DNA of 28,421 nt from Bacteroidales bacterium GP2 (GTDB lineage Bacteria > Bacteroidota > Bacteroidia > Bacteroidales > Muribaculaceae). The stretch lies in the NCBI GenBank assembly GCA_001701115.1, contig DAAJ01000086.1:23861-52281 (forward strand), given 5' to 3'. Below are positions 14,379 through 22,766 of this stretch, piece by piece. A program made the translations under genes and the position numbers. The notes beneath the pieces are model-generated. The model was not told the origin of the DNA. It searched no databases and saw nothing but the letters and a program-made list of their open reading frames with translations. Position 1 is the stretch's first letter. Each line of letters opens with the position of its first letter.

Positions 14379-16097
14379 TTACTGCCAGCCGGGATTCTGG
14401 ACCAGGTCGGGGTTCTTGTCGATTTCCCCGCTGGGGATGGGCCAGTACTGGTCGCGGTCGGTAACAGCGCGTGTGTAAAGGCTCTTGCTGCCGGTGATGT
14501 ACATTTCCTTGCGTCCGTTGAGGGTCTGGAGGAGTCCCCAGCGTTTCATGTCGAAGTAGCTGTGTCCTTCGCAAGCGAGCTCAACAGCACGCTCATGGCG
14601 GATACGGTTGAATACTTCATCTTTGCCGTTTGCGCTCAGGTAAGGCTTGCCGCTGTTGATGCCGGGCATGTTTGAACGGCTGCGCACCTGGTTGATGAGA
14701 GCCACAGCGCCAGCCTGGTCACCGAGCTCGTTAAGGCATTCGGCTTGCATGAGCAGAACGTCAGCATAGCGGATGAGCGGGAAGTTGATGGGAGTGTCAG
14801 CACGGTTGTTGAGAGCTCCGTTCATGTTGCCTTCCGGAACGAATTTGCGCCATAGGTAAGCTTCATGGTTGCCGTTGACATTGATGAAGTTGCCGTCATT
14901 GGGAATACCCATGCCTTTGAAGATTGCAAACTCAAATACTTTGTTAGCATTCTTTGACCAACCGTTGAACTTGGTGTAAGGCAGGATAATGGATGCTTCC
15001 ATGCGCGGGTCACGCTTGGAGTACATTTCAAGGAGCTGGTCTTTGTAAGGGGTGTATTCCAGAATCTGTGTCTTAGCTGAATTGGGTTTTGAGTACCATA
15101 CTTCTGCTTTGACACTCGCGCTCTCATTGTAACCGGGCACAACTTCATCCCAGTCAAACGGTCTGCCGTCTGCCCATTCATAAGAATCAACGAATGTTGT
15201 GGCGGGCATCACATTGTTCCAGCAAGATCCGAATGCTGCGCGTGCTCCGAGGTAGAAACACATCGGCATGCCTATGTCCTGACCTACGCCGCCGAGGTTC
15301 TGGATGGCGAAAATCATCTCAGAGCTTTCGTCACCGGTCGGGGTGAACAGAGCGGCATAATCTGAATAAAGGGCATAGTTGTTGGAATCAATTATCTGCT
15401 TGAAGCAAGCTGATGCTTCCTGGTACTGCTTGCCGAAGAGAAGCACTTTGCCTTTAAGGGCGGTTGCAGCTCCGGAGGTAGCCCTGCCGGCGTTGGTCTT
15501 ATCCCATGATGCCGGAAGGGATGCTTCAGCGGCGGTAAGGTCAGATACGATGAATTTGCGCACTTCCTCTTCTGTGCTGCGGGGTTTAAGCATCTGGAGG
15601 AATTCCTCTGCAATGATGGTTGTTTCATCGTAGATAGGCACGCCGCCATAGATGTTCATCAGGTGGAAGTAAAAGAGCGCACGCATGAATTTTGCCTCGC
15701 CGATGTACTGGCTCTTGAGCTGGTCGCTCATTTCAGCCTTGTCGAGGTTCTGGAGCACATTGTTGGCACGGGCAATGCCTTCGTAGATGTTGGTCCAGAA
15801 ATTAGCAACATAACCGTTGTTAACGGCAATTGTGCCGCGCTGGAATGTCTGGAATGACGGGTTGTCATATCCGAATGACACACCACCAAGACCGTCAAAA
15901 CTGAATGTGATACCAAATACATAGTCATTCTGCATCTGGTTGTACACAGCCATCATCGCCTGCTTGGCATGAGCCTCGGTCTTGAAGAATGTTTCGGAGC
16001 TCATTGAAGAGTCCGGAGTGCGGTCGAGGTCATAACAGCTCGACAGCGATAAGGTCGAGACGGTCATAGCCGCCATTAATATTTTTGATAATTTCAT
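14379..16097 (-). CDS. susD: SusD/RagB-family outer-membrane glycan-binding lipoprotein
   Basis: SusD caps the SusC channel on the cell surface and captures oligosaccharides. The 572-residue product has a lipoprotein signal ending SLSSC (Cys21) and typical SusD features: an N-terminal region with TEAHAKQAMMAVYNQMQ, TPR-like helices including EAKFMRALFYFHLMNIYGG, and the C-terminal signature RYADVLLMQAECLNELG followed by a segment with INQVRSRS, HERAVELACEGHSYFDMKRW and a WPIPSGEIDKNP tail. The length is normal. It starts 15 bases after susC and is followed by a strong terminator. The ligand cannot be read from sequence; the neighbouring enzymes suggest a uronate polymer. Confidence 0.96.
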   Translation of the reverse strand: MKLSKILMAAMTVSTLSLSSCYDLDRTPDSSMSSETFFKTEAHAKQAMMAVYNQMQNDYVFGITFSFDGLGGVSFGYDNPSFQTFQRGTIAVNNGYVANFWTNIYEGIARANNVLQNLDKAEMSDQLKSQYIGEAKFMRALFYFHLMNIYGGVPIYDETTIIAEEFLQMLKPRSTEEEVRKFIVSDLTAAEASLPASWDKTNAGRATSGAATALKGKVLLFGKQYQEASACFKQIIDSNNYALYSDYAALFTPTGDESSEMIFAIQNLGGVGQDIGMPMCFYLGARAAFGSCWNNVMPATTFVDSYEWADGRPFDWDEVVPGYNESASVKAEVWYSKPNSAKTQILEYTPYKDQLLEMYSKRDPRMEASIILPYTKFNGWSKNANKVFEFAIFKGMGIPNDGNFINVNGNHEAYLWRKFVPEGNMNGALNNRADTPINFPLIRYADVLLMQAECLNELGDQAGAVALINQVRSRSNMPGINSGKPYLSANGKDEVFNRIRHERAVELACEGHSYFDMKRWGLLQTLNGRKEMYITGSKSLYTRAVTDRDQYWPIPSGEIDKNPDLVQNPGWQ

Positions 16098-16112
16098 AAT
16101 GTTCTTTCGATA

Positions 16113-19100
16113 TTAGAATGTTACGTTGATACCGAGCACAGCCTGGCGCATGGTAGGATATGCCATGCCGGAAACTTCGGGGTCAAAGCCTTTGAATTTG
16201 GTAAAGGTGAAGAAGTTTTCGAGAGTACCATAGACACGCACTTTGTTGAGCTGGCATGCTTCTGTCCATTTTGAAGGAAGGGTATATCCGAGCTCTATGT
16301 TGCGAATCTTGAGGAATGCGAGGTTCTGCAGGTAGAAATCGCTTGTCTGGGTGTTGATAGTAGTCTGGTACTGGAGGAGGCGTGGATATGTGGCGTCTGT
16401 GCGTCCGGGATACCATCGTCCGTCAGCCACCTCCTTGTTGATCTGGTAGCCGTAGCGCACGGTTGGAGTATTGTATGCGGCAGTCTGCCAGAAGCGTTTT
16501 GCTCCGAGCTGTGACTGCATGAGCATGCTGAAATCTATGCCTTTCCAGTTGGCGTTGAGTGTAAGACCCATGTACCATTTGGGGTTGGGACCGTCAGAAA
16601 CGATTACACGGTCATCTGCATTGATAATGCCGTCACCATTGGTGTCCTTATAGAGGAGGTCACCCATCTGAGGTGTTCCGTATGAAGCGAAAGGATTCAC
16701 TTTCTTGCCATTGTCACCTATAGGCGCATTTTCAATCATGTCTTTGACAATCTGCAAATCTTCTTCTGTCTGGATGATGCGGTCCACCTTCAGCATGTAC
16801 TGGCTGTTGATTGAGTGTCCTTCCCAGATGAGGTTTGCGCCTGAGATAGACATTCCGTCACGGTCTTTGCCACGGAATTTGTCAACTATGTTGGTAACGT
16901 AGGTAACATTGCCGCTTATTCCATAGTTAACTTCGCCGATGCGGTCATTCCATGTTGCGCTTAACTCGAATCCCTGGTTTGTCACACCTGCGCTGTTGAG
17001 TTTAGGCAAAGCAGTTGTGCCGTGCACAGAAGGAGCAGGGAGAGAAATAAGGATGTTTGAAGTTTTCTTGTTGAAGTAGTCGAGAACAGCAGTGAAGCGG
17101 TTGCGGAAAAGGGTGATGTCAGCACCGATGTCAAATACTTTGGTCTTTTCCCATGTCACGAGCGGGTTAGGAATATCAGTCATTCCAAGTCCTGTTGCAA
17201 GTGCGTTGCCAAGGACGTAGCTCATGTTTTTGTTGGTATAGAGCGCCTGGTAATCATAGTTGCCGATAGAGTTGTTGCCGAGCTCACCGTAGCTTGCACG
17301 GATTTTAAGTGCGTTGAGACCTTTGTCTACAATGCTCTGCATGAAAGGCTCCTGTTCAAGACGCCAACCGATAGAACCGGAAGGGAATGTGCCCCAACGG
17401 CGTTCTTTTGCGAAACGGCTGGAACCGTCACGGCGGATATTGAACTCAAGGAGGTATTTTTCATCCCAGTTGAGGTTCAATCGACCGAAGAAGCTGCGCA
17501 TAGCCCATTCAGTAGAGCTGCCGGATGCGCTTGCGTCACCTGTTGCCGCGCTGAGCGCCCACAAGCTGATGTCAATGAGATCCTGCTTTGATGCGCTGAA
17601 ACTCTTGGAGCGGTAAAGTTCGTTTGAAGCGCCCACCATGAGGTTAAGGTTGAGGCGGTCAAAGAATTTCTTGTCGTAATGACCAACAACATCCCAGAAA
17701 TAGCGTTCAACCTTGCCGTCAGAGTTGCTTACGGTTATCTTGCCGGTGCTGTCGTATGTCACCTTGTCGGTAAGGAAGTTCCAACCCTGCACGAAGTTCG
17801 GTTTGTTGCGGCTTTCGGTGTCAGTCATCTGATAGTTGTAGCTTGCAGTGAATGAAAGCCCTTCATAAGGACGTAATGTGCCGTAGAAGCGTGCGCGGAC
17901 ATTGTTTCTGCGGGTGTCGCCCTGGATGCGGTATGCCCTTGAAATAGGGTTGTTTACCGCACACTGTGAATCATCCTCAGAGTTGTTCATCGCGCCGAAG
18001 CGTCCGTCAGGTGCCTGGAATACCATGCCCGGAGTTGTTGCAGATGCGTATGTGAAAATATCATCCACCGCACGTGCGCCCGGTTTGGTTCTGCCTACAT
18101 AACCATTGGCGTTGACACCGAGAGTAAGCCACTTCTTTACGTCAGCATCAAGGTTAACCCTTGCATTGTACTGTGTGTAGCCTGTGTTTGCCATCACGCC
18201 AGGGTTGTTGTTGTAGCCGAAAGAAGAGTAGAAACGGATTTTGTCTGTGCCCCCGCTCATAGATACAATGTGGTTGTTTGCCACACTGCTTTTGAATGTA
18301 GCGTCAATCCAGTCGGTGTTCGGGTAGAGCAGTGGTTCATTGGGATGAGCGCGCCATTCTGCAATCACTTCGTCAGAGAAAGTATAGTTCTTTGAACCAT
18401 AGGTGTTTTCCATACCTTCATTAACGAGTTCCATGTAGTCCGCGTAGTTGCTCACAGGTGTGAGGGTCTTGCGGATGGACTGGAATGAAACATAACCGTG
18501 GTAATTGACCTTGATTGAACCTGCGGTACCTTTTTTGGTGGTGATGAGGATAACGCCGTTTGCAGCACGCGAACCGTAGATGGCGGCAGATGCAGCGTCC
18601 TTAAGGATTGACATTGATTCAATGTCCGCCGGGTTCACTGTATTGATGCCAGCTTCAACGCCGTCGATAATAACGAGCGGTGCAGAATTGTTGAGTGTGC
18701 CGACACCACGCACTCTGATTGTGGCGTTGTTGTCGCCCGGCTGGTTGTTGGCTGATGTAACGTTGACACCTGCAGCAAGACCGGCAAGAGCCTGTGAGAT
18801 GTTGGAAATGGGTCGGTTTTCAGCAATCTTCTCAGCGTTGATGGATGATACCGAACCTGTGAGATTGACTTTTTTCTGCTGACCGTAACCAACAACGACA
18901 ACCTCTTCAAGTGAGGTGGCATCCTCCTGGAGGGTGACGTTGTAGACAGAAACGTCCGGTGTTGTCTTTACATTCTGGGGAAGCACTCCAATGCAGGAGA
19001 ACTCAAGGGTGCACCCAGCCGGAACTTTGAGGGTGTAGTTGCCTTCGGCATCTGTCATAGTGCCGATAGTGGCTTTTCCTTTAACTTTGACTGTTGCGCC

Positions 19101-19313
19101 AACGAGGGGCTCGCCGTCGGAGTCTAAAACCTGTCCCTTAACGGTGACCAAGTTTTCAGCAGCACTGACAGCAAGGGTCGAAGGAGCGGCGTAAGCGCTC
19201 TGTGTGCCCGCGAACGGGAAAACGCAGAGGGCAGCCAGTGCAGCTCCAATAGCCACCTTATTAAATAAAGGGCTATACGATGCATGCCGGTTCTGATTTG
19301 CCTTGTGAATCAT
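16113..19313 (-). CDS. susC: SusC/RagA-family TonB-linked outer-membrane transporter
   Basis: SusC imports oligosaccharides across the outer membrane using TonB. I place the start at 19313 (1066 residues, MIHKANQN...), because the frame, open upstream to 19508, has no signal-like N terminus there. The signal peptide cleaves near residue 42 (AYA/APS). Next come the carboxypeptidase-regulatory-like domain (about 55-130), the TonB box (LEEVVVVGYG, about 135-144), the plug with RVRGVGTLNNSAPLVIIDG and the SusC signature DAASAAIYGSRAANGVILITTK, then the barrel ending in Phe (INVTF). It shares with susD the layout of a PUL importer pair. It is divergent from the lyase gene. Confidence 0.97.
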   Translation of the reverse strand: MIHKANQNRHASYSPLFNKVAIGAALAALCVFPFAGTQSAYAAPSTLAVSAAENLVTVKGQVLDSDGEPLVGATVKVKGKATIGTMTDAEGNYTLKVPAGCTLEFSCIGVLPQNVKTTPDVSVYNVTLQEDATSLEEVVVVGYGQQKKVNLTGSVSSINAEKIAENRPISNISQALAGLAAGVNVTSANNQPGDNNATIRVRGVGTLNNSAPLVIIDGVEAGINTVNPADIESMSILKDAASAAIYGSRAANGVILITTKKGTAGSIKVNYHGYVSFQSIRKTLTPVSNYADYMELVNEGMENTYGSKNYTFSDEVIAEWRAHPNEPLLYPNTDWIDATFKSSVANNHIVSMSGGTDKIRFYSSFGYNNNPGVMANTGYTQYNARVNLDADVKKWLTLGVNANGYVGRTKPGARAVDDIFTYASATTPGMVFQAPDGRFGAMNNSEDDSQCAVNNPISRAYRIQGDTRRNNVRARFYGTLRPYEGLSFTASYNYQMTDTESRNKPNFVQGWNFLTDKVTYDSTGKITVSNSDGKVERYFWDVVGHYDKKFFDRLNLNLMVGASNELYRSKSFSASKQDLIDISLWALSAATGDASASGSSTEWAMRSFFGRLNLNWDEKYLLEFNIRRDGSSRFAKERRWGTFPSGSIGWRLEQEPFMQSIVDKGLNALKIRASYGELGNNSIGNYDYQALYTNKNMSYVLGNALATGLGMTDIPNPLVTWEKTKVFDIGADITLFRNRFTAVLDYFNKKTSNILISLPAPSVHGTTALPKLNSAGVTNQGFELSATWNDRIGEVNYGISGNVTYVTNIVDKFRGKDRDGMSISGANLIWEGHSINSQYMLKVDRIIQTEEDLQIVKDMIENAPIGDNGKKVNPFASYGTPQMGDLLYKDTNGDGIINADDRVIVSDGPNPKWYMGLTLNANWKGIDFSMLMQSQLGAKRFWQTAAYNTPTVRYGYQINKEVADGRWYPGRTDATYPRLLQYQTTINTQTSDFYLQNLAFLKIRNIELGYTLPSKWTEACQLNKVRVYGTLENFFTFTKFKGFDPEVSGMAYPTMRQAVLGINVTF

Positions 19314-19409
19314 AAGCTGGTTAAATTTAAGATTGATTTTTGTAATAGTGAATAATGATTGAATGTTAATGATTATTGTCATCTGTTTAAAGCCGAAGCT
19401 TTTACGCGG

Positions 19410-19417
19410 TAAAATTA
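19410..19417 (-). promoter_or_regulatory. susC: Possible -7 element for susC
   Basis: The minus strand reads TAATTTTA, matching TAnnTTTG except the last base. It would give a leader of about 90 bases. No -33 TTTG is seen at 19-21 bases upstream, so it would need an activator. Low certainty. Confidence 0.35.
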
Positions 19418-19543
19418 CAGCGGCGTTAAATAGGGAATTGCCTAAAATCGTCCTAAATACTTGTCTAAATTGTGCAGGAGCAGAAAAATCGCACCATGTA
19501 GCGTGCATGGATAATTGTGTCCAGTATTATGGATTATATTTCT

Positions 19544-19574
19544 GTTGTTTTTATGCCGGGATAATGTAATTTTA
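19544..19574 (+). promoter_or_regulatory. Possible promoter for the lyase operon
   Basis: GTTG at 19544-19547, a 19-base spacer and TAATTTTA at 19567-19574 make a one-mismatch version of each consensus box. The implied leader is only about 14 bases, without a recognisable Shine-Dalgarno sequence. Low certainty. Confidence 0.35.
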
Positions 19575-19594
19575 CGGCAAAAATCACAAATCAC

Positions 19595-21502
19595 ATGAAA
19601 AAACTACTTGCAATAGCCGCTGCGGCACTATGTGTTATGGGCGCTTCGGCATACACGGAACGAAACCTGATTGCATCAAGGGTTACTAAAGATGAGTTGA
19701 AAGAAATACTCGTTCCCGACCAGCAGTGGGTTACACTTCCGGCTTACAGCGACCGTGCCGGTTGGGATGCTCTTCTCGGCGAAAACAAAGACTTTTATAT
19801 AAAGCGTGGTGAAAAAGCGTTGTCACATGACTGGCCAAGAGTCAAGGCAACCGATTACCTGGAATACGAGCGAAGCGGAAACCGCAAGATAATGGAGAAT
19901 CCGCTTGATGCAAACAATAATGCCGTAGCCGACCTTCTGCTTGCGGAGCTCGCCGAAGGTAAAGGCAGGTTCATCGACCAGCTTATCAACGGAGTTTATG
20001 CCGCATCTGAAATGACCTCATGGGCTCTGAGCGCACATATTCCCGCAATCAAGCCGGGACGCTCAATCCAGCCATACGACAAACCGGTTATAGACCTTGT
20101 TGCAGGTGACATGGGCAACCTTTACTCATGGGTATATTATTTCATGCAGCCGGAATTTGACAAAATCAATCCTGAAATATCCCGCAGGCTCCGCCATGAG
20201 CTCAAAACGCGCGTGCTTGACCCATACCTTGAATATGACAAATGGTGGTGGGACGGCAGCCGCAATTACAACGGCAGGATGCTGAACAACTGGAATCCAT
20301 GGTGCCAGAGCAATGTGCTCATGACAGCAATGCTCATGGAGGATGACAAGGACAGATACACAGATATTGTTTACAACACCATGCTTGGCGTGGATAAGTT
20401 CCTTAATTATATTAAAGGTGACGGCGCTTGCGAGGAGGGACCGTCCTATTGGGGACATGCCGCAGGCAAGACCCTCGATTATGTGGATATGCTAAGCCTC
20501 GCTACCGGCGGCAAAGTAAACATGAGCGATGAAAAACTTATAAAGGACATGGGTGAATATATCGCACGCTCATACGTAGGCGACGGTTGGGTTGTGAATT
20601 TCGCTGACGCAAGCGCCCGTGGCGGCGGTGATCCTTTCCTTGTGTACCGCTACGGCAAGGCTGTTGATTCAGATTTGCTGAAGAGTTTCGCGGCACTCAT
20701 GCTCACCGACAAAAAAGCTCCGACAAACGGCAGGGACATATACCGCACATTCGCCGCGTTTAATATCGCTCCCGAACTCAGGGAATATTCAGCCGAGTTC
20801 AAGCGTCCTGCCTACACCTGGTATCCTGAAACCGAATTCTGCTATATTTCCACTCCACAGAATCTTTTCTTCGCAACCAAGGGGGGCTTTAATGATGAAA
20901 GCCACAATCATAACGATGCGGGAACTTTCTCAGTGTGGGCAGACAATTATCCTATAATCATTGATGCCGGTGTCGGCACTTATACACGCCAGACCTTCAG
21001 CAGCGAGCGTTATTCAATATGGACAATGCAGAGCGGATGGCACAATCTTCCGGTAATAAACGGTTTCGAGCAGCCCCACGGGCGCAAGTTCAAGGCATCG
21101 GACGTCAAGGCTGGAAAAAACAGCTTTGAGCTTAACCTTACCAATGCTTATCCTGAAGAGGCTGGAATCAACAACTGGACACGCGCCTACAATGTCAAGG
21201 GACGCGAGGTTAAGGTTACTGACCGCTTTGACCTTAAGGATGCAAAGACCCCCAATGTAGTGAATTTCCTTAGCTGGGGTAATATAGACGCATCAAAACC
21301 AGGAGTAGTCAATATTGATGCTAACGGGCATAAAGCTACCTTGACTTATAATCCGGCACAGTTTGAAGTGACTGTCATAGACCAGGAGCTGCCTGATACC
21401 CGCTTGAGTAATGTGTGGGGACCGAAAATCAGCCGCATATCCCTAAAAGACAAAAAGCCCGCGAATAAGGGTTCGTACACATATACTATAAAAGCCCTTT
21501 GA
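19595..21502 (+). CDS. Heparinase II/III-family polysaccharide lyase (PL12-like)
   Basis: This 635-residue periplasmic enzyme should cleave uronic-acid-containing chains by beta-elimination, leaving unsaturated uronyl ends. A Sec signal peptide (1-19, ending GASA) is followed by an alpha-toroid domain and a C-terminal beta-sandwich domain, as in heparinase III. Visible motifs: NNWNPW at 231-236 (the region of the catalytic Asn), EGPSYW at 281-286 with the candidate catalytic Tyr285, and HNHNDAG at 437-443 with His437/His439, the hallmark of the family. Length agrees with PL12 enzymes (about 650). It leads an operon with GH88, 34 bases downstream. Family PL12 is my best guess; the related PL15, PL21 or PL33 are possible, so the substrate (heparan sulfate, heparosan, hyaluronan or another uronate polymer) stays open. 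Confidence 0.9.
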   Translation: MKKLLAIAAAALCVMGASAYTERNLIASRVTKDELKEILVPDQQWVTLPAYSDRAGWDALLGENKDFYIKRGEKALSHDWPRVKATDYLEYERSGNRKIMENPLDANNNAVADLLLAELAEGKGRFIDQLINGVYAASEMTSWALSAHIPAIKPGRSIQPYDKPVIDLVAGDMGNLYSWVYYFMQPEFDKINPEISRRLRHELKTRVLDPYLEYDKWWWDGSRNYNGRMLNNWNPWCQSNVLMTAMLMEDDKDRYTDIVYNTMLGVDKFLNYIKGDGACEEGPSYWGHAAGKTLDYVDMLSLATGGKVNMSDEKLIKDMGEYIARSYVGDGWVVNFADASARGGGDPFLVYRYGKAVDSDLLKSFAALMLTDKKAPTNGRDIYRTFAAFNIAPELREYSAEFKRPAYTWYPETEFCYISTPQNLFFATKGGFNDESHNHNDAGTFSVWADNYPIIIDAGVGTYTRQTFSSERYSIWTMQSGWHNLPVINGFEQPHGRKFKASDVKAGKNSFELNLTNAYPEEAGINNWTRAYNVKGREVKVTDRFDLKDAKTPNVVNFLSWGNIDASKPGVVNIDANGHKATLTYNPAQFEVTVIDQELPDTRLSNVWGPKISRISLKDKKPANKGSYTYTIKAL

Positions 21503-21536
21503 CGAGTAACAATCATATTTAAAATCAACATACTAT

Positions 21537-22766
21537 ATGAAAAATTATCTTATAACAGGCGGCATCGCCGCTCTTATCCTCACCGGATGCTCAACTTCCG
21601 GTCAGAAAGCAGAGAGTGCCGACTGGTTTGATGCTGCAGTTGAAAATGCAGCCGCCCAGATGGCTCTTCAGATAGACGCTATCGAGTCTGATACATCATC
21701 CACAGTCCTCAATCCGGTAACAACCAAACGCAATCGTTTCAGCACCGCATATTGCGGATATGCCGACTGGCGCAGCGGATTTTTCCCCGGCAGCATGTGG
21801 TATCTTTATGAACTCACCGGCGATTCAACCCTTGTGCCTCTCGCCGAGAAGTACACTGAGTCAATTGCAGAAGCACAGAACCTGACAAGCCACCATGACA
21901 TAGGTTTTATCATCAATTGCTCTTACGGCAACGGACGCCGTTTCATCAAGCAAGCGGAATATGATTCTGTCCTTGTTACCGCAGCAAAGAGCCTTTGCAC
22001 CCGTTACCGTCCCGGTGCTGAAGTCATCCAGAGCTGGAATGTTTCTCCCGGTTCATGGCAGGCAAGCCGCGGGTGGACTTGCCCCGTGATTATCGACAAT
22101 ATGATGAATCTGGAGCTTCTATTTGAGGCTACAAAAATAAGCGGTGACTCGACATTCTACAACGTTGCAGTCAACCATGCCAACACAACGCTCAAAGAGC
22201 ACTTCCGTCCTGATGGAAGCTGCTACCACGTCATTGACTACAATCCCGAGACAGGCGAGGTGCTAAACCGCATGACCGGACAGGGCTATGCCGACGAATC
22301 ATCCTGGTCCCGCGGTCAGTCATGGGCGATTTACGGATACACAATGTGCCACCGTGAAACCGGTGACAAGCGTTACCTTGACCAGGCTGTGAAGACTTTT
22401 GAATTCATGCGCGACCATAAGAATATGCCTGCCGACAAGATCCCTTACTGGGATATGGATGCTCCTGATATTCCCAACGAGCCCCGCGATGCTTCGACAG
22501 CGGCAATCATAGCGTCGGCACTTTATGAACTGTCCGGATATCCTGTTGAGAATCCCGAATCATATAAAGCGTACGCGGATGAAATCATGGCATCTCTTGC
22601 TTCAGACGAGTACACAGCAAAGCCCGGTGAAAACGGACGCTTCATACTCAAACATTCTACAGGTTCAATTCCTCATAACAGCGAAATCGATGTGCCGCTG
22701 AACTATGCCGACTATTACTATCTTGAGGCGTTGAAGCGCAAGCGTGACATTGAAAACAAAAAATGA
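21537..22766 (+). CDS. GH88 unsaturated glucuronyl hydrolase lipoprotein
   Basis: GH88 enzymes hydrate and release the 4,5-unsaturated uronic acid left by lyases on disaccharides, so it acts directly after the neighbouring lyase. The 409-residue product has a lipobox (LILTGC, Cys18) and is therefore lipid-anchored. The six-hairpin fold shows YADWRSGFFPG at about 75-84, HHDIGF with the candidate catalytic Asp121, and VIIDNMMNL with Asp187, the pair equivalent to Asp88 and Asp149 of the Bacillus enzyme. SSWSRGQSWAIYGY at 255-268 is another conserved segment. Its stop overlaps the DUF2264 start by ATGA. Confidence 0.94.
   Translation: MKNYLITGGIAALILTGCSTSGQKAESADWFDAAVENAAAQMALQIDAIESDTSSTVLNPVTTKRNRFSTAYCGYADWRSGFFPGSMWYLYELTGDSTLVPLAEKYTESIAEAQNLTSHHDIGFIINCSYGNGRRFIKQAEYDSVLVTAAKSLCTRYRPGAEVIQSWNVSPGSWQASRGWTCPVIIDNMMNLELLFEATKISGDSTFYNVAVNHANTTLKEHFRPDGSCYHVIDYNPETGEVLNRMTGQGYADESSWSRGQSWAIYGYTMCHRETGDKRYLDQAVKTFEFMRDHKNMPADKIPYWDMDAPDIPNEPRDASTAAIIASALYELSGYPVENPESYKAYADEIMASLASDEYTAKPGENGRFILKHSTGSIPHNSEIDVPLNYADYYYLEALKRKRDIENKK

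Larger units (their letters stand above)
19314..19594. promoter_or_regulatory. Divergent control region between susC and the lyase gene
   Basis: These 281 bases separate susC from the lyase operon and are the natural target of the hybrid two-component regulator. Both sides carry the same 10-mer GTAATTTTAC, pointing outward (minus strand 19418-19409, plus strand 19566-19575); each contains a near match to the -7 consensus with a final A instead of G. A 27-base imperfect palindrome at 19351-19377 contains the direct repeat AATGATT at 19354 and 19368. No classic TTTG -33 is present on the susC side, as expected of an activator-dependent promoter. Confidence 0.5.

Noticed and set aside
19314..19508. 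Upstream extension of susC by 65 codons
   Set aside because: The signal peptide starts properly only from the ATG at 19313; the extension is not signal-like and runs through the control region.
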